NCBI GenBank assembly: GCA_964531285.1
Contig: CAZHDI010000022.1
Location: 1-42,547, forward strand
Direction: 5' to 3'
DNA length: 42,547 nt
Source of the DNA: CAZHDI01 sp964531285
GTDB lineage: Bacteria; Pseudomonadota; Alphaproteobacteria; JAJFIK01
The notes under the pieces are model-generated. The model saw only the letters and a list, made by a program, of their open reading frames with translations, ran no database searches and was not told the DNA's origin. The translations under genes were made by a program, and so were the position numbers. Positions 9,445-16,347 of the stretch are shown here, piece by piece. Numbering within the stretch: the first letter of the stretch is position 1; each line of letters starts with the position of its first letter.

Positions 9445-9906
9445 ATGAACGCCGCCAAGCTTGTTCACGCCACCTGTGTCGCCCTGGACGGCATGACCGG
9501 CGCCCGCGGGGTGCTCTTGCGCGGACCCTCGGGCAGCGGCAAATCCGACCTGGCGCTGCGCCTCATCGACCGGGGTGCCCGTCTGGTGAGCGACGATCAG
9601 GTGCACCTGTCGGTCGAGGACGGCGCGCTCATCGCCCGCGCCCCGGACACGATTGCCGGGCGCATGGAAGTGCGCGGCGTCGGCATCATTCCCATGGAGG
9701 CGGCGGCGCAAGCCCGGCTCATCGCGGTTTTCGACCTCCTCACCGGCGACGGCGTCCCCCGGCTGCCGGAGCAGCGATCCGAAACCCTGCCGGGCGGCGT
9801 TACCCTGCCGGTCTGGCGCATCGATCCCTTCGAGAGTTCCGCGCCGCTCAAGGTCACGCTGCTGGCCGATGCGGCGATTTGCGCACAGCCGGTGTCAAAA
9901 CGATAG
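9445..9906 (+). CDS. hprK: HPr kinase/phosphorylase, short alphaproteobacterial form
   Basis: Phosphorylates HPr on its regulatory serine using ATP and can reverse the reaction. At 153 residues it has only the catalytic core; the N-terminal domain of the 310-residue Bacillus-type enzyme is absent, as is normal in Alphaproteobacteria. The P-loop GPSGSGKS is at 27-34. SDDQV follows near 50, and the HprK signature region RGVGIIP lies near 78. AGGGGG sits about five bases before the ATG. It lies ten bases after chvG and is followed by EIIA and HPr, so kinase and substrate are neighbours. The grouping with ChvG/ChvI suggests that PTS status and envelope signalling are linked. Confidence 0.93.
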   Translation: MNAAKLVHATCVALDGMTGARGVLLRGPSGSGKSDLALRLIDRGARLVSDDQVHLSVEDGALIARAPDTIAGRMEVRGVGIIPMEAAAQARLIAVFDLLTGDGVPRLPEQRSETLPGGVTLPVWRIDPFESSAPLKVTLLADAAICAQPVSKR

Positions 9907-9961
9907 CGATCGGCAGCATATTCTTGCCAAGTCTTCGCAAATCGGGCGGGATAGAGGCATC

Positions 9962-10390
9962 ATGATCGGGATCGTATTGGTCACACACGGCGCCCTGGCG
10001 CGTCACTTCATCTCCGCGACGGAACATGTCGTCGGACCGCAACAGCAGATCGAGGCGATCTGCATCGGGCCGGACGACGATGTCGAGCGGTGCCGGCAGG
10101 ATATTCTCGATGCCGTGACGCGCGTCGATACCGGCCAAGGTGTCATCGTGCTGACCGATATGTTCGGCGGCACCCCGTCCAATCTGTCCATTTCGATCAT
10201 GGAAAAGGCCACGGTCGAGGTGATCGCCGGGCTCAACCTGCCCATGCTCATCAAGCTGGTGACCCTGCGCGCGGCCCAGAACGGCTCCGCCACCCTGGCG
10301 TCGGCCGCGAGAGACGCCCAGGCCGCAGGCCGCAAATACATCAACATCGCGTCGCAAGTGCTCGACGGCGAGCCCGGCCAAAGCCTTTGA
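9962..10390 (+). CDS. PTS EIIA component, mannose/fructose family (regulatory)
   Basis: Cytoplasmic phosphocarrier of 142 residues, consisting only of an EIIA-Man domain. The phospho-accepting histidine is H9 in IVLVTHGALA, and the conserved loop TDMFGGTPSN lies near residues 64-73. No EIIB, EIIC or EIID permease parts are nearby, which is the usual state in Alphaproteobacteria. There this protein works as a regulator rather than in sugar uptake. A GGCGGG/AGAGG ribosome binding region precedes the ATG; a longer in-frame reading upstream overlaps hprK and is not real. It follows hprK after 55 bases and precedes HPr by 10. The EI-type kinase (PtsP or PtsI) that would feed it is outside the window. 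Confidence 0.92.
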   Translation: MIGIVLVTHGALARHFISATEHVVGPQQQIEAICIGPDDDVERCRQDILDAVTRVDTGQGVIVLTDMFGGTPSNLSISIMEKATVEVIAGLNLPMLIKLVTLRAAQNGSATLASAARDAQAAGRKYINIASQVLDGEPGQSL

Positions 10391-10400
10391 GGATCCGTCC

Positions 10401-10730
10401 ATGACATCGACCGCGCCGCATCAGACCTCTTCGACACAAGACGGCGGCACGGATGGCCTCAGCCGGACCCTCGAGGTGGTCAACCCGCGCGGTCTCCACG
10501 CCCGCCCCTCCGGCAAGCTCGCCGAATGCGCCCAATCCTTCGATGCAACCGTGACCGTGTGCAAGGTCAGCACCGGAGAACAGGTCACCGCGTGCTCTAT
10601 CATGGGCCTGCTCATGCTCGCGGCCTCCAAGGGCGACAGCCTGACCCTGACCGCCACGGGCCCCGATGCCGCCGCCGCGCTGGAGACCCTGTCCGGCATG
10701 ATCGCGGACGGCTTCGGCGAGGATCACTGA
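10401..10730 (+). CDS. phosphocarrier protein HPr
   Basis: Small phosphocarrier (109 residues) between an EI-type enzyme and EIIA. The histidine motif NPRGLHARPSGKLAE gives H33 as the catalytic residue. The regulatory serine that HprK would modify is S66 in TACSIMGLLMLAA, equivalent to Ser46. Compared with a typical HPr of about 85-90 residues it has roughly 20 extra N-terminal residues rich in Ser, Thr and Gln. There is no better start downstream, and GAGGATCC precedes the ATG. It is the last gene of the chvI-chvG-hprK-EIIA run; ahcY follows after 229 bases with its own control region. Confidence 0.94.
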   Translation: MTSTAPHQTSSTQDGGTDGLSRTLEVVNPRGLHARPSGKLAECAQSFDATVTVCKVSTGEQVTACSIMGLLMLAASKGDSLTLTATGPDAAAALETLSGMIADGFGEDH

Positions 10731-10753
10731 CCGGCGCCCGGCACCACATCAAA

Positions 10754-10773
10754 ACATAAAGATTTCTTTATAT
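10754..10773. promoter_or_regulatory. palindromic operator upstream of ahcY (SahR-like)
   Basis: The sequence ACATAAAGATTTCTTTATAT contains perfect seven-base arms, ATAAAGA and TCTTTAT, around a two-base centre, in an otherwise GC-rich region. Such an AT-rich palindrome before a SAH-recycling gene resembles, from memory, the site of the ArsR-family regulator SahR, which senses S-adenosylhomocysteine in Proteobacteria. It lies just upstream of a possible promoter (TTGCTC at 10779-10784, 17 bases, TAGAAG at 10802-10807). The palindrome is seen directly; the regulator is inferred, and no sahR gene is in the window. Confidence 0.6.
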
Positions 10774-10778
10774 GGATC

Positions 10779-10807
10779 TTGCTCCGTCTGCCGTCATCGG
10801 CTAGAAG
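10779..10807 (+). promoter_or_regulatory. candidate sigma-70-type promoter of ahcY
   Basis: TTGCTC and TAGAAG with a 17-base spacer lie between the palindrome and the structured leader. Transcription would start near 10814 and give a leader of about 145 bases. Each hexamer matches consensus only in part, so this is a reasoned guess. Confidence 0.35.
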
Positions 10808-10815
10808 CAGACCGG

Positions 10816-10885
10816 CGTGAAAGGGCGTGCGCGGGACGTGCGCCGTCACGGCCCGATGGCGGGGCTGCCAGAGAGCCATCCCGCC
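10816..10885 (+). promoter_or_regulatory. structured leader of ahcY (two hairpins)
   Basis: The first hairpin is CGTGA (10816-10820) pairing with TCACG (10846-10850). It encloses an eight-base-pair stem GGCGTGCG (10824-10831), loop CGGGA, CGTGCGCC (10837-10844) with two wobble pairs. The second is GGCGGG (10858-10863) pairing with CCCGCC (10880-10885), with an inner GCT/AGC. A competing pairing, GATGGC with GCCATC, shares the same bases, which could allow switching. I could not match the SAH or SAM riboswitch consensus. GC-rich DNA folds readily, so function is unproven. Confidence 0.35.
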
Positions 10886-10959
10886 GGCGCAGCCGAAGCC
10901 GGATCCTGAACCCGGACCGCGCGCCCGATCATTCATCGCGCTCAATTGCAGGAGTTTCC

Positions 10960-12252
10960 ATGACTTTCACCGACTATAAGGTGGCGGATATCGGCTTGGC
11001 CGATTGGGGCCGCAAGGAAATCGCCATTGCCGAGACCGAAATGCCCGGTCTGATGGCGCTGCGCGAAGAATACGGCCAGGACCAGCCGCTCGCCGGCGCG
11101 CGCATCACCGGCTGTCTGCACATGACCATTCAGACCGCCGTGCTGATCGAGACCCTGACCGCGCTCGGCGCCGAGGTCCGCTGGTCGTCGTGCAACATCT
11201 TCTCGACCCAGGATCAGGCCGCTGCGGCCATCGCCGCCGCCGGCATCCCGGTCTTTGCCTGGAAGGGCGAGACGGAAGAGGAATACTGGTGGTGCGTCGA
11301 ACAGACCGTCAAAGGTCCGGACGGCTGGCACCCGAATATGCTGCTGGACGACGGCGGCGACCTCACGGGCCTGATGCACCAGAAATATCCGCAGCTTCTG
11401 GAGGACGTGAAGGGTGTGTCCGAGGAGACCACCACGGGCGTTTTGCGGCTCTATGAAATGGCGAAGGCCGGCACGCTGAAAATGCCGGCGATCAACGTCA
11501 ACGACAGCGTCACCAAGTCGAAATTCGACAATCTCTATGGCTGCCGCGAGAGCCTCGTGGACGGCATCAAGCGCGCCACCGACGTGATGCTCGCCGGCAA
11601 GATCGCCGTGGTGTGCGGCTTTGGCGATGTCGGCAAGGGCTCGGCCGAGTCCCTGCGCAGCCAGGGCGCCCGCGTCATGGTCACCGAGATCGATCCGATC
11701 TGCGCCCTTCAGGCCGCCATGGAAGGCTATCAGGTCGTCACCATGGACGAAGCCGCGAAGCATGCGGACATTTTCGTCACCGCGACCGGCAATAAGGACG
11801 TGATTACCGTCGATCACATGCGGGACATGAAGGACCGCGCCATTGTCTGCAATATCGGCCACTTCGACTCCGAAATTCAGATCGAAGCGCTGCGCAATTA
11901 CACATGGCACAATGTGAAGCCGCAGGTCGACGAGATCGAATTTCCGGACGGCAAGCGCCTGATCGTGCTGGCCGAAGGCCGCCTTGTGAATCTCGGTTGC
12001 GCCACCGGCCACCCGAGCTTCGTGATGAGCGCGTCCTTCACCAATCAGGTGCTGGCGCAGATCGAGTTGTGGAAGAACCACGGCAAATATGACAGACAGG
12101 TCTATGTGCTGCCCAAGCATCTCGACGAGAAAGTCGCCGCGCTGCACCTGCCGCGCCTGAATGCTCAGCTCACCGAGCTGTCCAAGGATCAGGCCGATTA
12201 TCTCGGCATTCCGGTGACCGGCCCGTTCAAGCCGGAACACTACCGGTACTGA
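10960..12252 (+). CDS. ahcY: adenosylhomocysteinase (S-adenosylhomocysteine hydrolase)
   Basis: Splits S-adenosylhomocysteine into homocysteine and adenosine, relieving inhibition of methyltransferases; cytoplasmic, NAD-dependent, tetrameric. The protein has 430 residues, the shorter bacterial form. The NAD-binding Rossmann motif VVCGFGDVGKGSAESLR lies near residues 217-233, followed by the acidic TEIDPICALQAAMEGY. Substrate-region motifs include GCLHMTIQTAVLIETL and NVNDSVTKSKFDNLYG, and the protein ends in the family tail PFKPEHYRY. GCAGGAG lies eight bases before the ATG. In Alphaproteobacteria ahcY commonly lies after the hprK-EIIA-HPr genes and near divL, as here. An upstream palindrome and structured leader suggest separate control. 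Confidence 0.98.
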   Translation: MTFTDYKVADIGLADWGRKEIAIAETEMPGLMALREEYGQDQPLAGARITGCLHMTIQTAVLIETLTALGAEVRWSSCNIFSTQDQAAAAIAAAGIPVFAWKGETEEEYWWCVEQTVKGPDGWHPNMLLDDGGDLTGLMHQKYPQLLEDVKGVSEETTTGVLRLYEMAKAGTLKMPAINVNDSVTKSKFDNLYGCRESLVDGIKRATDVMLAGKIAVVCGFGDVGKGSAESLRSQGARVMVTEIDPICALQAAMEGYQVVTMDEAAKHADIFVTATGNKDVITVDHMRDMKDRAIVCNIGHFDSEIQIEALRNYTWHNVKPQVDEIEFPDGKRLIVLAEGRLVNLGCATGHPSFVMSASFTNQVLAQIELWKNHGKYDRQVYVLPKHLDEKVAALHLPRLNAQLTELSKDQADYLGIPVTGPFKPEHYRY

Positions 12253-12292
12253 TGATCGGCTGGGCCGCCAAGCGGTCCGGACAATAAAAAAG

Positions 12293-12326
12293 AAAGCCGC
12301 TCTGCCATTCGGCGGAGCGGCTTTTT
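12293..12326 (+). terminator. strong intrinsic terminator after ahcY, probably bidirectional
   Basis: AAAGCCGCTCTGCC, loop ATTC, GGCGGAGCGGCTTT form a 14-base-pair stem with one G-U pair, followed by six T in a row. On the other strand the A-rich stretch at 12283-12295 supplies a T tract, so it can also end the minus-strand gene that stops at 12347. Confidence 0.93.
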
Positions 12327-12346
12327 TGTCTGCAAGTGCGAGCCTG

Positions 12347-12751
12347 TCAGGCCGCCGCTTTGTCGCCGCCCTTGGTCATCTGTTTCCACAGATACCACAT
12401 CGCAAACACAGCCGGGATGTAGTAGAGGAACACGAAGATCGCGATGGTCCGCATACTGTTCGACGTCAGACCAAAATACAGGATCGTGGGCAGATCGATC
12501 AAATCCGTGAACAGCCGGATAAAAATCAAAATAAAGAGCATCGGCGCGCTTCCGAGCACAAAGGCGATGATGAACCCAAAGCCCACGGCGAGATTGCGCG
12601 CCGCATAGATGAAGGCCGCCTGATTGATCTCTTCGGCTCCCGCGCCGCCCATAAAGGGCGGAAAAGTCAGCGCGACATAGGGGCCGATAAACATCGGCAG
12701 GGTCTCAAGGATAATGATGATCGTCAGCCACCAGGGTATTGCAATTCTCAT
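12347..12751 (-). CDS. small integral membrane protein of unknown function
   Basis: A 134-residue protein made almost entirely of four hydrophobic segments: about 3-25 (IPWWLTIIIILETLPMFIGPY), 48-67 (NLAVGFGFIIAFVLGS), 69-90 and 104-124 (IAIFVFLYYIPAVFAMWYLW), with a short basic tail. It resembles uncharacterised four-helix membrane proteins, but I do not recognise the family with certainty. A longer reading begins with TTG at 12763; the ATG at 12751 is preferred because GAGGTG lies six bases before it. It is the last gene of the minus-strand group with the hydrolase, crotonase and GST-like genes, and may be co-transcribed despite a hairpin in between. Function unknown. Confidence 0.75.
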   Translation of the reverse strand: MRIAIPWWLTIIIILETLPMFIGPYVALTFPPFMGGAGAEEINQAAFIYAARNLAVGFGFIIAFVLGSAPMLFILIFIRLFTDLIDLPTILYFGLTSNSMRTIAIFVFLYYIPAVFAMWYLWKQMTKGGDKAAA

Positions 12752-12791
12752 AGCCCACCTCAAAAGTGCTATTTAAGACACGTCCGGGACC

Positions 12792-12819
12792 GCACCGGCG
12801 CCTGAGTAAGCGCCGGCGC
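12792..12819 (-). repeat. inverted repeat between the hydrolase and the membrane protein gene
   Basis: GCACCGGCGC and GCGCCGGCGC face each other across eight bases, forming ten base pairs with one wobble. It lies just after the hydrolase stop. There is no T tract, so it may protect the upstream message or weaken read-through rather than terminate fully. Confidence 0.4.
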
Positions 12820-12829
12820 GGCGGCCCTG

Positions 12830-13758
12830 TTACTCCAGACTCGACCCGCTCTCTTGAACCTGATCGACAACCCGCTCAATCGCGGCAGCGATCTCCACGG
12901 GAACCTCTTCCTGCAGAAAATGACCGGCCTGCGTCTCCGTAACCCGCGCACCGGGAAAGTTCCGCTTCATGCGCTCAAGCATTCCGCCCAGAATCGGATC
13001 GTTCATGCCCCAGACGATTTCCACGGGAATATCCAGGTCTTCCATGTACCGCTCGATCTCCCGCAATTGCTCCGAACTCGGCTCATCGGGACTGTTGGGG
13101 ACCATGCGCATCAAAGCCAGCGGGGCCTTGGCATTGCCGCTTTCCCATACGGGCCGCCCATAGAGAGCCGCCACATCAGGCGGGAAGGAGTCCGGATCGC
13201 CTTGCGCTTGGTAGAGTTGATCGTAGAGGGAGACGATCACCTCAAACANNNNNNNNNNNNNNNNNNNNNNNNNNNNNNNNNNNNNNNNNNNNNNNNNNNN
13301 NNNNNNNNNNNNNNNNNNNNNNNNNNNNNNNNNNNNNNNNNNNNNNNNGCCGTATGCTGACTTGCCGGGACCTTGGTCGAAAAGCCCAGGCCAACCATGG
13401 TCGGCATGATCAAGCGGAGACGATCCGTAGGCAGCTCCGCGGCGACCTTCCGATACAAGAAGCCCGATGTCGGATTGCCATGCACCAGAAGTACGGGAAA
13501 CCCGGTCCCGACTTCGAGCATATGGATCTTGATCCCCGGCTCCACCTCGATGAAGTAACTCTTGTAATCGTCGGTCACCCGTTCCGCTGCATAATCGGGC
13601 AACGTAAAGGCTTCGAACGTCCCGGCTGCCAGACTGACGGTCCCCTCCCCCTCAGGCACCACCATGGGCCCATCGCGGGTGATCATCCAACCGAAAATAA
13701 GGCTGCCGATGACGATCGCCGCCATCAGACCAAGTACAATCCGTTTCATTGTTGTCAT
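12830..13758 (-). CDS. alpha/beta hydrolase, haloalkane-dehalogenase-like, interrupted by assembly gap
   Basis: Two pieces of one gene flank the N run. The N-terminal piece has a membrane anchor or signal segment (MKRIVLGLMAAIVIGSLIFGW) and the oxyanion motif LLVHGNPTSGFLYRKV, followed by PTMVGLGFSTKVP. The C-terminal piece has VEIVWGMNDPILG (candidate acid D) and AGHFLQEEVPVEIAAAI, with the catalytic histidine. HGNPT and HFLQEE are typical of haloalkane dehalogenases and close relatives such as epoxide hydrolases. The nucleophile elbow lies in the gap, so the reaction cannot be settled. The two sides are in different frames across exactly 100 N, which fits a placeholder of unknown true length rather than a real frameshift. 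The ATG at 13758 is preceded by AGAGAGG. Confidence 0.8.
13249..13348. other. assembly gap (100 N)
   Basis: Exactly 100 undetermined bases, the usual placeholder for a scaffold gap of unknown size. It falls inside the hydrolase gene and hides the region where its catalytic nucleophile should be. Confidence 0.99.
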
Positions 13759-13860
13759 TTCCCTCTCTGTATACGGATGGATCACCCGCTTTGCCAGACA
13801 CCCTTGAATGGGCCGGCCCGGGATCGGCCCAGGGACCGACCGCGGTCAGGCCAACGGTCC

Positions 13861-14649
13861 TTAATCGTCCTGATTGAACACCGGCCGGCGCTTCTCCAGA
13901 AACGCCTTGAAGCCCTCGCGCGCATCGGCCGTCGCATAGTTGAGCCGCACGGCTTTGCGCTCATCGGCCAGCGATTCATGCAGGCTCTTGGTCTCGTAGC
14001 CGACCACGCAATCCATCACACCCTTGACGGCAAATCGCGGCATGGCCGCCAGCTCCTGTGCCAGGGCAATGGCACGATCCTTCAACTCGGCAAGCGGCCA
14101 GACCTCATTCACGAGGCCAATCCTCAAGGCCTCGGGACCCGAAATCTTCTTTGCCCGGAGGATTAAATCGAGCGCATGATCCCGGCCGACACACCGCGGC
14201 AGGCGCGCCGAACCGCCCCAGGCCGGCACGGTGCCCAGATCCATCTCCGGCAAACCGATCTGCGCGCCCTCTTCGGCAGCCAACCGGAAATGGCAGGCCA
14301 GCGGCAGTTCCAGACCGCCGCCCAGGCAATACCCGAACAGCGTGGCGATCGCCGGCTTGCCCATGGTCTCGATCTGCTCGAGAACCCGAAGGCGCTGATC
14401 GAAAATGCCGTCAAGGCTGCCCTTGGCTTTGATCCCCTCGGGAATCTGTTTGAGATTCATGCCGACCGAGAAATTCTCATCGCCCTCGGCCGTGAACACC
14501 ACCGCCCGCACACCGGTATCCTTGGCCAGGTCTCTGACCACGGTCTCAAGCTGGTCCATGAACTCAATGGTCATCCGATTGTGTGGCGCATCGTTGATGG
14601 ACACGATCGCAACGGCGCCGCGGCGCTCGAGAAGTAAGGGGTCGGACAT
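13861..14649 (-). CDS. enoyl-CoA hydratase/isomerase family protein (crotonase fold)
   Basis: A 262-residue crotonase. The oxyanion-hole region NFSVGMNLKQIP lies near residue 70. CLGGGLELPLAC and GLPEMDLGTVPAWGG carry both glutamates that act in enoyl-CoA hydratases (equivalent to Glu144 and Glu164 of the rat enzyme). Hydration of an enoyl-CoA is therefore possible, but the wide crotonase family also includes isomerases and hydrolases, so the substrate stays open. The ATG at 14649 has GGAGGT four bases upstream; a reading 11 codons longer lacks this support. It sits between the GST-like and hydrolase genes on the same strand with gaps of about 100 bases, suggesting a small catabolic unit. Confidence 0.88.
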   Translation of the reverse strand: MSDPLLLERRGAVAIVSINDAPHNRMTIEFMDQLETVVRDLAKDTGVRAVVFTAEGDENFSVGMNLKQIPEGIKAKGSLDGIFDQRLRVLEQIETMGKPAIATLFGYCLGGGLELPLACHFRLAAEEGAQIGLPEMDLGTVPAWGGSARLPRCVGRDHALDLILRAKKISGPEALRIGLVNEVWPLAELKDRAIALAQELAAMPRFAVKGVMDCVVGYETKSLHESLADERKAVRLNYATADAREGFKAFLEKRRPVFNQDD

Positions 14650-14745
14650 GTTTACCTCCACTGGTCGAACATAAATGGTCATGACACTGACGAGTGTCTG
14701 ACCGGATTTTCTCTCCGCATGCGGCTCACTTTGCGAAGGCCTCCA

Positions 14746-15783
14746 TCACCGGCTCGTGAACAGCGTTTCACAGCCCGTCCCGTCCAGGACCTGATCGACC
14801 CGCAAGCGCGCCACATCCGGAAGCGCCGCATATGCCTCCCTCAGCCAGCGCAAACACTTCGCCTGATAGACAAAGGGCTCCTGGACCCAGCGTTGCCCGT
14901 CAACTTCGCAGTCGACCCGCTCCGATTTCTGCTCGATGGCGGCCGCGTTACCGAGCATGAACGGCGCATAGACCCGGCCGATTTCGCTAAGCAGCGCCAT
15001 GAGCGTGGCGGGCGGATCGGATAAATCGACCCAATCGTCATCGCTCACGTCCATCCCGCTGATGTCCTCAAGCCGTTCCGTCCACGCATAGGCGCGCGGC
15101 GCGATGTCCAGGGCGATCTGAGCGGGTGTGGGGTCGGTGATCACCAGCATGGTCATCTGGCCGTAACAGGCGAAGTCGCCCGCACCGGGCCGGTGACCCA
15201 GCAGATAAGGCTGGGCCTGGATATGCGCATCGAAGATCTTCAGATAGCGGTGCCAACTGGCTTCGATGACCGGACCGGTGATGTCGTTCGAGCCGACCAC
15301 ACCGATGCGGGAGATCTGACGTTCGGCGATCATCTTTTCGGCCTGATCGCCCTGTTCGCGGGTCATGTGCATAAGCCGCCCAAAAGGCATGTAGGCACTC
15401 GCCTTCTTCGTATCCGGCGCATTGGACCAGCGGTAATGGAACATGCATTTGCTCAGCCACTCATCGCCATAATCCTCGATGAGCAGATCGATGAAGCGAA
15501 GGGCCGGATCGGCCGGACGCAAGGGGCGCGCGGCATAGGCCTTCTCAAGATGATCGAGGATCGGCGTTGTATCCGACATGGCCGATGACGGCGCACCATC
15601 CGCGCCGGGGAGGACCAGATAGGGCACGAGCGGGAGGGGCCGATCGGGCAAGGCGGCGGCTTCTTTGCTGCCGATGATGACAAACCGATAGGGAATGCGG
15701 CGATAGCGCAGGGCCGCGCGCAGTTTTCTCGTATACGGCGATGCCCCGATCCCGACCAGCCAGAGATCATGACCGTTGCTCAT
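14746..15783 (-). CDS. glutathione S-transferase-like protein
   Basis: A 345-residue protein with an N-terminal thioredoxin-like GST domain. LVGIGASPYTRKLRAALRY at about 6-24 matches the SPYxRKxR start of GSTs. PLVPYLVLPG supplies the cis-proline region, and SDTTPILDHLEKAY the glutathione-binding DS/DT motif. A helical C-terminal domain includes a typical PYLLGHRPGAGDFACYGQ segment. It is about 100 residues longer than classical GSTs, so an extra C-terminal region is present. The ATG at 15783 is preceded by GAGGAGGGG; an upstream reading adds 13 basic residues and is less likely. It is the first gene of the minus-strand group with the crotonase and hydrolase. Substrate unknown. Confidence 0.85.
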   Translation of the reverse strand: MSNGHDLWLVGIGASPYTRKLRAALRYRRIPYRFVIIGSKEAAALPDRPLPLVPYLVLPGADGAPSSAMSDTTPILDHLEKAYAARPLRPADPALRFIDLLIEDYGDEWLSKCMFHYRWSNAPDTKKASAYMPFGRLMHMTREQGDQAEKMIAERQISRIGVVGSNDITGPVIEASWHRYLKIFDAHIQAQPYLLGHRPGAGDFACYGQMTMLVITDPTPAQIALDIAPRAYAWTERLEDISGMDVSDDDWVDLSDPPATLMALLSEIGRVYAPFMLGNAAAIEQKSERVDCEVDGQRWVQEPFVYQAKCLRWLREAYAALPDVARLRVDQVLDGTGCETLFTSR

Positions 15784-16347
15784 GCTGGCCCCTCCTCTCC
15801 CTCGACGGGACCGATGACGCAAACCGGCCCCCGGCCCCCCGGCCTCATGGCGGACGCTTCCAGGCGCCGGAATTAATTCATGTCATTAACTCTGGCAAAA
15901 ATGACTGGGCAAGGGAAGCGCGAATTGGGCGGTGGGCGTACCCGGCCATGAGGCTTACGGGCGGTCTTTGCCCTGCGCCCCCCGCTCGGACTGAACAGCG
16001 GCGCCGCAACGCCGGCCAGTGCATAAGCGCGGATGCAGTGAGAACCGTTTGGGATCGCCCGTCCGCACGGGAGAGCCGGGCTGTGGGTCGGGCCGCGGGT
16101 GGAGAGGAGGCCGCGCCCTCCTCCGGTCCCGCTCAAGCCCTTGACGCGACTCACCTTCTCCGCGCGCGGAGAGTCCGCGTCCGGAAAGGACTCGACTCGA
16201 CCTATTCCTGCGAATCGTCAACATGAAGGACGCTGTTCAAAGCAATGACGCAAAAAATGAAAGACCCTGTTAAGATTTAGGGATCGCTTTTTAATGAGAT
16301 CCGTATAATCGAGGTGATTCGTTTCTCGCCATTGCAGGGCGCACCTC
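15784..16347. other. long intergenic region between the GST-like gene and divL
   Basis: These 564 bases separate two divergent genes. Open frames occur on both strands (for example minus 15873-16154), but their products are rich in Arg, Pro and Gly without recognisable motifs, and I do not believe they are genes. The stretch holds strong inverted repeats: AGGAGG/CCTCCT around 16105-16122 and a perfect 16-base palindrome TCTCCGCGCGCGGAGA at 16157-16172. Six GANTC sites follow toward divL. A pair of TTAA boxes lies at 15873-15889. Confidence 0.6.
16148..16320 (+). promoter_or_regulatory. divL upstream region with six GANTC methylation sites
   Basis: GANTC, the target of the alphaproteobacterial cell-cycle methyltransferase CcrM, occurs at 16148, 16171, 16189, 16194, 16212 and 16316. 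A perfect TATAAT at 16304-16309 lies seven bases before the last site. No TTGACA-like -35 stands at the right distance, which is common where an activator such as GcrA helps the polymerase. The sites are seen directly; control by CcrM and GcrA is inferred from the known Caulobacter pathway and from the cell-cycle role of DivL. Confidence 0.5.

Noticed and set aside
10816..10959. SAH or SAM riboswitch upstream of ahcY
   Set aside because: I could not find the conserved core segments of either class, so only a generic structured leader is listed.
12830..13758. True frameshift or pseudogene in the hydrolase
   Set aside because: The frame change coincides with a placeholder gap of 100 N, so it says nothing about the real gene.
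15873..15889. CtrA box (two TTAA elements)
   Set aside because: The spacing is nine bases, not the seven of the CtrA consensus, and the site lies nearer the GST-like gene than divL.
15741..16226. Protein-coding genes in the GST-divL spacer
   Set aside because: Long frames exist on both strands but show no motif, no clear ribosome site and the Arg/Pro bias of GC-rich non-coding frames.
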